Assembly: GCF_000275845.1 (NCBI RefSeq)
Contig: NW_006766942.1
Span: 34,299 to 98,298, forward strand
Length of the DNA: 64,000 bases
DNA from: Dichomitus squalens LYAD-421 SS1
Lineage: Eukaryota > Basidiomycota > Agaricomycetes > Polyporales > Polyporaceae
Direction of reading: 5' to 3'
The notes below the pieces were generated by a model. It was not told where the DNA came from, made no database searches, and was given only the letters and a program-made list of their open reading frames with translations. Positions 56,274 through 64,000 of the stretch are shown piece after piece; position 1 is the first letter of the stretch; each line of letters opens with the position of its first letter. Position numbers and translations under genes: made by a program.

Positions 56274-57744
56274 CTATAGCCTTTCACGCTTATCAGTCGG
56301 TTGTCCACGACCACGGAAGGGCCATTCAATCTGGCGTGAATGACGAAGCTCGACACCGAGGTCATCCGCGAACGTCCAGACAAGCGAAGGGTTTTTCTGG
56401 AACCAGCGGCCAACGAAGATGATGTCGGACTGACCCTGCGAAACCTTAGCATCGACACGATCTCGCCGGGCACGGTCAGTCAAGCGAGCTCACCTTGTCG
56501 AGGATGCCCTGCGCTATCTTGCCGTCTGTGATGCTGCCTACTACAGAGACGAGGATCTTATCACCGACTGCTTTCTTCACCGCCTCGGAGAACGGCGCCT
56601 GATAGGCGGGACCGGTTTTGATCCTCTGCGCAGGGTGGTTGCCACTCGAAGATATGTCGATGAGGTCGACGCCGTGCTCGGCGAGAATGCTTGCGAGCTT
56701 GACTGTATCCTCGGATCGCCAGGAAGGCTCGTTAGGGAGGGACTCCTCAAGCCATTCTGTAGCCGAGATACTACCACACGTGTTAACCAAATGCCTGCTT
56801 ATCGGGTACAGAAGGAAGGCATACCGAATGAATAGGGGCATAGTAGGAGGGATAACCCCACGGACCGCGTCCACGACCTCGATCGCCAGGCGGATTCGGT
56901 TCTCGAAGCTGCCCCCATACTCGTCCGTTCTCTTGTTGCTCGTCGGGCTCAAGAATGAGCTGATCAAGAACCCGTGAGCGCCGTGAATCTCAATGACGTC
57001 GAATCCGGCCTTCACCGCGCGCTTCGCAGCCTCGACGAAGCCGACGACAATCCGCCGGATACCCTCCTTCGTCAGCTCCTTGGGGACGGGATAGCCCTCT
57101 GCATATGCCAACGGGCTAGGACCGACGACCTCCTTGGGCCATCCACCCTGATGCTCCTCGGCGACAGCTCCAGAGTGGATGAACAGAGCAAGCGTGGATG
57201 ACTTTCGACCACCGTGTGCGAGCTGAATACCAATCTTCTGGCCTTGGGAGTGGGCGAATTCGACAATCTTAGCCCAGGCGTTGGCTTGATCGTTGTTCCA
57301 GATGCCTGCGTCTTCGGGACTGACGCGCCCTTCAGGGAGGATGGCGGTTGCTTCGACCATCGAGAGACCGGGACCGCGAGTGAAGATGCCACCCACTCAA
57401 TTTTCGTCAAACATCACCTATGCCATCAGGAAGAGCATCTGAGATACTCACGATGGGCCAAGTGCCAGGGAGAGATGCAGCCGTTCTCGGCAGAGTACTG
57501 GGCAAGAGGTGCGAGCTGCAGGAACAAAGACAGTTAGAGGCGCGCGACACTATGGTCCTAAGTAACACAGACTCACCCAGAGGCGATTCTGGAACGTCAC
57601 TCCACGGATAGTGATGGACTGGAAGAGCGTTGGGATTTTCTCTCCGTTAGGCTGTGGGTCGACCGCGGTCCCAGCGGGAGGGTACTGGTGAGGTACGAAA
57701 TAGGGGACATTAGGAGCGGGCGCGACGTAAAGGACATGAGACAT
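56274..57744 (-). CDS. NADH:flavin oxidoreductase, Old Yellow Enzyme family (YqjM-like)
   Basis: This is an FMN-dependent ene-reductase-type enzyme, probably cytosolic, reducing activated C=C bonds with NAD(P)H; the natural substrate is unknown. Five exons join in phase: 57577-57744, 57452-57515, 56825-57395, 56494-56770 and 56274-56444, with introns of 49-61 nt, giving 416 residues. Signature stretches in order are TIRGVTFQNRLWLAPLAQYS, GCISPWHLAHLGGIFTRGPG, MVEATAILPEGRVSPEDAGI and IGIQLAHGGRKSST (FMN contact). These are followed by FDVIEIHGAHGFLISSFLSP, TSNKRTDEYGGSFENRIRLA, DLIDISSSGNHPAQ and QGQSDIIFVGRWFQKNPSLV (phosphate-binding end of the barrel). The order and spacing match the YqjM-like class rather than yeast OYE1. 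The C-terminus is short and basic. Confidence 0.93.
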
Positions 57745-60700
57745 GACTAGACGGAGAAGCTGCAACTTCGATATACAGTGGAGGTGTTGCAACGTGCAGG
57801 ATAGATATTGCTAGGCCGCCTCATCGCGACCACCGCTTTTTATTCGTGTGAGCATTCGCGAGGACTTACTTGTCAGCACATGAGTCAGCCTCTGCGACGA
57901 AGCATTAACAAGCATGCGGACGCGAGAAGACGCAACCAGGAGCGGTATCAGTAGAGGGTAGCGGGCGGACACGTAAGGGAACAATGGCAAATCGAACAGA
58001 CCTGCAGCGCACCACTATGTTAGATGAGTAATACGATGCTTCCTAAGCAGCTTAATCATATGCACTTAGGTCGTAAGGCATCTACCCGGACCCACTTGTC
58101 GATTCTGAGACTGTTGAATAGCCTCACCTAGCAAGACGAAGAAAGCCGAAGACCACGATAGACAGACCAGAAATCACAACCACTGGCACGTCACCACTGG
58201 CACTCTCCGCCAGAGTCTGTCCGACTGTCGTTGGTTTCGATTACAGCCAGTCACGTCCTAGCACTTGCGGAGTACCAGTCGATGTTGTCAGATATCACAG
58301 AGCAGGAGTGTACGTCCCCTGTGCGAGACTCAGATATCGGACGCCATTTTCGAAGTGTCAGATATAGCAGATAGTCTGGACGCTCGTGCGAGTAGAAAGG
58401 CCCGTAGATCTGTAGAATGTCCAGACATAGCATTTTCACTGACATTTCTGCGTTGGGAGACCTATATGAACTCCTATGAGAAGCTGACGCAACATGGCCG
58501 TAGTCGGAAGGAGGAGCACGTACTATCACGCAGAGATCGGTGGCTCAGGGCCTGTGGAACCGGAAGTGGTAAGCGAAGCGCTCGTAACTCAACGTCTCCT
58601 CAGGCTGAGGGCGTGCCTGGGGCCGCCCACAACCCATGAGCCATCCGAAGGAAAGGGAGACACCATCAAGAATATTCAGAAGCAACCAAAAACCTCAACA
58701 CTGCCAGTGTACACCGGTACATAGCCAGAGCCATAATTCCTGTTTGGGAGACAAAATAAGGCCACCGTACGTCCTGTTTCATTTCCCATGCCAATACTTT
58801 CGACACCGTCTCTGGTCCTACCGCATCCAAATCCGAAAAACACTATCCGTTTTGTTGCAAACGACCCTTCATAACTTGCTGTTGCCCTTGCAGAACGCAT
58901 GCAATACCGCTGTTTACCCTACTAGAGGACAGATTTCCACGCTGATGGTGGCAGAAACTGGCCGTCATGTGCACCCATCTACACGAAGAAGCAGAACTCT
59001 CGAAGCAAATCCCAATACATGACGTACCCCTCCCTTACGCAGCTCGCAGGTTGGATCTGTGTGTGGCATCTACCTGGAGCTCTAGCTCGACAGATATGAT
59101 TATGCGTTCGGACGGGAACGACGGAAACAAGTAGTGCAGGCTCACCTTCCGGAGTCGACATTCCCGCTTCTACCTCTTCTATTTCTCTTTGTCCCTCTGT
59201 CGATAGCGGTGTGCGCTCGGGCCCCTAGGGAGTCACAACCACACTGCCAGGGGGAAACTAGACGTCACCCAACCGTACTCGAATAATGTTTGGTCGTGAT
59301 AGTCATTAAAGCCTTCTCAATTGCCGCTGGGGGCCCCTGGCTATATGCGTACGCCGTGGATGAGGGAGGGGAAGGTGAGTCAATGCTGAAGGAATGACTT
59401 GCGTTGTGGCCGTTGTATCGTTGATTGAGCGGATATCAGCCAGCCTCTACAATTGGAGACAATGATACGCAACCAAAAGGTCAACGCGATATAAACAGCG
59501 GCGAGGAAAGGTTTCCAGCGTGGATAGCGACAGTCAAGTGAGCAGAAAGATCGTCGCCGCAGGATATGACGTGCGACGTGGTCACAGTACATAGTTTTGA
59601 AATGACTTTTAGTTTGGGCGCCCGCGCAAATGTGCACTACACCTGCGTCCGACCTCCACTGATGCCTCTCCCTTCCGGCCATAAACTCCTCGTCCGCTGC
59701 GCCAAGTGACTCGCTTCTTCCAAATCCATACTCCATAGACATCCGCTACGAGAGTGATACTGACATGGGCGGAGAGGCTCACGATCTCGTCGTGAAAGCT
59801 CAAATAATCGTCTTGCGCACCTGCTCTTCAGTTAGGACAACACTTATGAAAAGGCACGCTTTTCACCTGCGAAAAATATCGAGATGACAACGACATAGTG
59901 TCTTCAGGAGACCGACCATGTCAGCCTGAAAGACGACACCATAGTATCTGTTACACGATACGTGAGCGTGTTCCATCACTATCGTCCCGCTCTAGCGCAA
60001 GTCCTGAACCTCGCACAATACTCGCTCGTCGCAGATTCCATCCCGCAAGCCGCATCAAGCATAGTTCCCACGCACACTGGCATGGCGCACTCACCCACTG
60101 CACTCGTGTTGGGTCAAACCCTTCTCCGTGAGACGACCTGTATGCGTTCGCGTGCCTGAATTAGATCTTCTCCATCTCGTTGCTCGACTTCAACCTCTGG
60201 TCGGAACGCGATAGTCAGTCCGGTTGCTATGGGGTGGAGTGGTGGGAATCAGAGCGAGTAGTATCGGTCGCTCGACGTAGCTTCAGATCGAGGTGAGTTG
60301 CTCTCCACTCGGTGCCAGTCCCTATCGAGAAGATAAGCAATGTTTTTGTGCATCACACCATGGTGACAAGTCTTCAGACCTCAAGCTCCGACCATCCTAC
60401 TCAAAATCCGTCATACACGGTCAGGTCCCACCATTGGCTCTCCCTCGCAGGAGTAGCGACACTATCACATGCCATGCTAGTCTCGTACGTGGACATCACT
60501 GGGGCAGCGGTGCAGAGTCTGATTTCCTTGAAGTGTTTGCCGCATGTTAGACAGACTGATTGTTCCTAAGTGCGTTCTGAACGTTGTGGCATGCAGCAGC
60601 TGATGCCGATTGCACGGCCGAAGATATGATTGGATACGACATCGCCGGAGCGTGACCGTCCGGACAACCGCCTTGCAAGCAACTGTACAGTATGTTCTCA

Positions 60701-61540
60701 TCTATAGTACGATTGATTGACGGGTCCATCATTGACGTGACCTATTGACCCTTTGACTTGACGCATCGACCGACCCCGTCACTGACGGGTCAATGACAAC
60801 ACTGATCTATACGACTCTAGAGATAACCTCTTGCGCGCATATTCCTTCCACATACATGGACCTGCGCTGACCTCATTGGTACGACTCCCTCATTCTATGA
60901 ATCGTGATAGATGTGCTGAGACAAGTCCTTTCGTGCAATGGATATTGCTGAAGAGGATACTCATTGCCTCTCCGTTCCGCTAGCTTTACACGTATTGGCA
61001 TTTATACGGTAACCTTGAACTTCTTTCCGACCCGTTCCGATGATGGTGATCTGTCAGACTAGTCGTTGACCTGATAGCAGTAGGATTCGTTCCTTTGCAA
61101 AGTGTCGCCTCTCTACTTACACGGAGGCTTTCTCCGGCTACCCAGAGACGTACCGGTTCTCTTCATTTCAGCTCTCGGCACGGCTAAGACCACATGCCAC
61201 CCTCGTGGGCAACTCGGAGACCCAGATGATTTGCCTTCTGGCCCAGTTCTTCCTATCAGATGGGAGCGTCTTCGAGGCCTATCGCGCCTATGATGCTTCA
61301 ACATCAACGCAGCACTGTGATCTGTAGAGGCTGATGCGACTGAACTTGCAAATCGCCGGTATGTATCCCAAACTTGCTCGACTCATGCTCATCATTGGAT
61401 CCACTGAACTCAAATAGAGGCGTAGAGCTGTTTGTGGCTATTGTTGCTTCTTCCGTCGCCTGGGCGCTGCCCATTGCCTCGCACATCCCGTATAGAGCTC
61501 TCATATTGCCACTTGCCCAAAACATTCGGCACATACCACC
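57745..61540. other. Spacer of 3.8 kb without a supported gene
   Basis: The left edge holds the OYE promoter (a minus-strand AATAAAAAG about 95 bp upstream of its start could be a TATA element). At 60730-60795 there is a run of degenerate ttgac/gtcaa motifs (tgacgggtc, attgaccc, tgacgggtcaatgac). The other frames are short and unsupported. The part from about 61300 is presumed 5' UTR of the next gene. Confidence 0.45.
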
Positions 61541-62867
61541 ATGCCTATGCTCATCGACGTTGCCGAGCTTTCTGGCCTTGCAGCTGAAGGCGCCTTGTAT
61601 GGTACGCGGCATGACTCCTTGGAGACGCTTACTAGTCGTACTGATCCCTACCTGCCATCTTCAAGGTCTATTCCTCTGTCTGTTCTGCCTGTGTGGTTAC
61701 GACCTCGTCCGCCGCCGCACACGGTATGGATCGCAGCTAAACTGGCCGATGGTCACTGCGGGCGTCCTGCTAATCGTTCTCGCTACTGCGCGTTTCATTG
61801 TCGATGTTGCGAACGTCTTCGTCGCGTTCATTCGCCACGATCCTCGCTCGGCGCGCCTGGCATACCTCGAGGACGTCACTCAGCCATTGTTCGCGGCCAA
61901 GCACATCATCTTCATCACGTCCTTATTCGTAGGCGACTCTTTCGTGGTGAGTACGATGTCCCTGTATAGTCTGGAGAACCCCCCTGTTCGAGCACAATTC
62001 ATCGCAGAATTACCGCTGCTGGGTGGTTTGGGGCAAGAATATCTGGGTTGTACTTCTGCCTATCGGTCTTTCATGTGTAAGCACAGGTACGAAGTCGTGA
62101 GGTACATGCGACGACATGTGAGGGTGTGCTTACAGGGGGTGCAGTGGCAGGATACTACACGATGTGGGCATACGGCAACCTTCCCGACCAAACTATACTT
62201 TCAGAAGCGAAGTGGTTGAAAGCATTCTTTGCTCTCAGCTTGGTAGCAAACGCCCTCGCGACCTGTGAGTATCGTTGACCTCTATGTCGTTTGCTCAATG
62301 TACTCATGGCTCTCCAGCGATGCTCGCGTTCCGTATCTGGTATGTCGACCGCCAGAGGGCCCGCCAGAGGGGGCCTATCGCGGTAGATGCTTATTGGGCA
62401 AGCCTCACGCCCATCATCCGCATAATCCTCGAGAGCGGTGCCATCAACGCCGCCACCCTGTTTGCCTTCGTTATGACACTCAGCTTTGGCTCGCAAGGTC
62501 TTGAGGTGATATCGGAGATGGTAGTAAACGTTCAGATCTGCATGGCGTATCCTCGCCGCTCTCTAATGCTTCCATTGCCTAGGCTACCCCCTTGGTCGGA
62601 ATCATCTTCTCCATCGTCATTCTCCGCGTCGGGCATCGTCGTCACGACGACAACTACTACTACAATTCTCAACAAGGAGCTCGAGCGTCAATGTGGGCGA
62701 CAGCTCGCACGTCTGACAAGAGGCTCCCAGGTCTACCTAGAGCTGCGGGGACGACCGCCGCTGTTGCAGATCCTAACTTCGAAATTTACGTGAACAAGAG
62801 TACGACATCGAAGATTGGTGAAGCAGATGTACATGTACATGAACTGCACTCGTTCAGCGTTGTATGA
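61541..62867 (+). CDS. Seven-helix membrane protein of an Agaricomycete family
   Basis: Six exons join in phase: 61541-61601, 61666-61946, 62008-62074, 62136-62264, 62318-62520 and 62583-62867, with introns of 53-64 nt, giving 341 residues. Seven hydrophobic stretches are visible: LFLCLFCLCGYDLV; MVTAGVLLIVLATARFIVDV; IIFITSLFVGDSFV; IWVVLLPIGLSWGAVAGYY; FFALSLVANALATSMLAF; LTPIIRIILESGAINAATLF; and LVGIIFSIVILRVG. The short loop NYRCWVVWGKN between helices 3 and 4 is a hallmark of a large group of mushroom 7-TM-like proteins of unknown function. The C-terminal 70 residues are polar and probably cytosolic. Start MPMLIDVAELSGLAAEGALY is chosen because a second copy at 63965 begins with the same sequence. 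Ligand and role are unknown. Confidence 0.85.
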
Positions 62868-63964
62868 CATGATGCTGTTATGGCGCTCTCGGGTGCGTTC
62901 GTGCTCCTTTCCCATGGCTGTGGGTCTGTATGAAAATTGCATCCGTTGTTGATATCATCGTCAACGTATTCGCCATGATTGGACCCTTCTCGAACCCGAC
63001 CACTGCTGCTGATTGGCGATGTATTAGAGGGACGCGAACCTTACAACAGAACTGAAGCAATCGCTCGAGTTCGATCCCCACATCGTCGGTGTCCTAACAA
63101 CCTTCCGCTGTACTCGCCTCCAGGTCCGAGAGATCGCTTCCATTGGTGTTACCAGGCCTGTCCCAGTCGTGCTAGGAGAAGTAGGGACCTTGCGTCTCGC
63201 TCCTTGCATCGAGCCTTTGGGAGGTTGTAAGTCATCAGAGGCTGTTGCATGACTCAAGATGCCGATGCGTGCTTCAGCAACCCACGGAGCGAAGGTGCCA
63301 CCTTTCGCTTCTGGGCGCAGACTACATCTACCTGATAAGCGGCTATCTGTCAACAGGGTACTCATCGCCTCCTGAAGCTTGTATACTGCAGCTTCTCGGA
63401 TATCCTGCCGGCTCTCAGTGGATCGCTATTCATACAACTGCAGCTTAAGATATTCTTCACCTCTCCGACGTGTTCCATTTATTATCAACATCATACTAAA
63501 GTGTTCCCTTCCGCTTGCCACCTGCAAACCCAGTATGCGCAAGTTCAGCAATTCGACCCACATGCCCAGGTCGTGAGAACGTGAGTTACGTATTGTGCTT
63601 TCTAGTCCTACTGTGTTCCCTATTACGGATCCCGAAGGGTACCTTGGGACGTCTTGCATCAATGGTGCCGTCAAGCTTCATGCCTCCACGGAAAGCATCA
63701 GCGGACAAGGTTCTGCCGTTGGCCACCTCTAGGCCGGATGCACTGTCGTCGCTGTTACAGCGAAGATTAACTCAGCATCCGCAGTGCGTAGTGAAAACGT
63801 CTCAACCAATATATATTGACGATCCCATGGTGATGGGAACGAGTAGGAAAGTGTATCCTGTCGTCCCCATCGCTCTCTCCATACACTGGAGTTGCAACCC
63901 CTCCTCTCCCTCACGATCTCCATAGCTCCTCTATCGACACGCGCCCAAGACTTGAGAGGCCGCG
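62868..63964. other. Spacer between tandem 7-TM paralogues
   Basis: No gene is recognised on either strand. This is the intergenic segment of a tandem pair; it does not seem to contain a third decayed copy. Confidence 0.45.
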
Positions 63965-64000
63965 ATGCCTATGCTCATTGATGTCGCCGAACTTGCCGGT
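63965..64000 (+). CDS. Start of a tandem paralogue of the seven-helix protein (cut by window end)
   Basis: The last 36 bases read MPMLIDVAELAG, identical to the start of the 61541 gene except Ala for Ser at residue 11. Six of the twelve codons differ between the copies, five of them silently, which points to an older duplication kept under protein-level constraint. The rest of the gene lies outside the window. Confidence 0.75.
   Translation, partial: MPMLIDVAELAG

Noticed and set aside
1..64000. CRISPR arrays, bacterial operons, ribosome-binding sites
   Set aside because: The window is eukaryotic: spliced genes, an intron-bearing tRNA and TATA promoters. No regular repeat-spacer array was seen.

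Overview
The window looks like nuclear DNA of a filamentous basidiomycete, most probably an Agaricomycete wood or litter fungus of polypore type. The protein-coding genes are split by many short introns (mostly 50-70 nt, GT..AG). The set includes a DUF6533 membrane protein, a polyporopepsin-like aspartic protease, a proteinase K-like subtilase and other families typical of mushrooms. Species and chromosome cannot be named from sequence alone. Exon joins given here were checked by hand for reading phase, not by alignment. Layout, left to right: an LTR-like repeat (1-282); a SulP sulfate permease with a STAS domain (+, 2566-5595, N-terminal exons unresolved); a Ser/Pro-rich protein (-, 7023-8107); a DUF1763-like probable mitochondrial protein (-, 9774-10716); two unknown genes (+, 12370-13559 and 15077-16858); a MITE-like element (17568-18008); a secreted subtilase (-, 18224-19955); an intron-containing tRNA-Leu(AAG) (-); acylphosphatase (+); a small COX14-like membrane protein (+); a macro-domain protein (-); a secreted pepsin-family protease (-, 24925-26496); a repeat-bearing gene desert (26.6-31.7 kb); the mitochondrial succinate/fumarate carrier (+, 31736-34390); a DUF6533 protein (-, 34649-36430); a low-complexity unknown (-, 39499-41926); an ArsB/NhaD-type permease (+, 45074-47912); a second inverted MITE copy (48847-49279); the SWR1 chromatin-remodelling ATPase (+, 49607-55844); an Old-Yellow-Enzyme-family flavin oxidoreductase (-, 56274-57744); and a seven-helix membrane protein (+, 61541-62867) whose tandem paralogue starts at 63965 and is cut by the window edge. 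The genes do not form one pathway or cluster. They are independent housekeeping and accessory genes: ion and metabolite transport, secreted proteolysis, chromatin remodelling and redox. They are separated by 1-5 kb AT/GC-mixed spacers that carry repeats. The most unusual material is in the spacers and introns: (i) two inverted copies of a 64-nt hairpin (29754-29817, 30524-30587) whose inner stem changes by three compensating base pairs while the loop stays nearly constant; (ii) a 433-441 bp terminal-inverted-repeat element in two copies 31 kb apart; (iii) an inverted pair of about 115-bp arms inside a 650-nt intron of the permease gene; and (iv) several genes with introns of 0.65-1.04 kb in a genome whose ordinary introns are about 60 nt.
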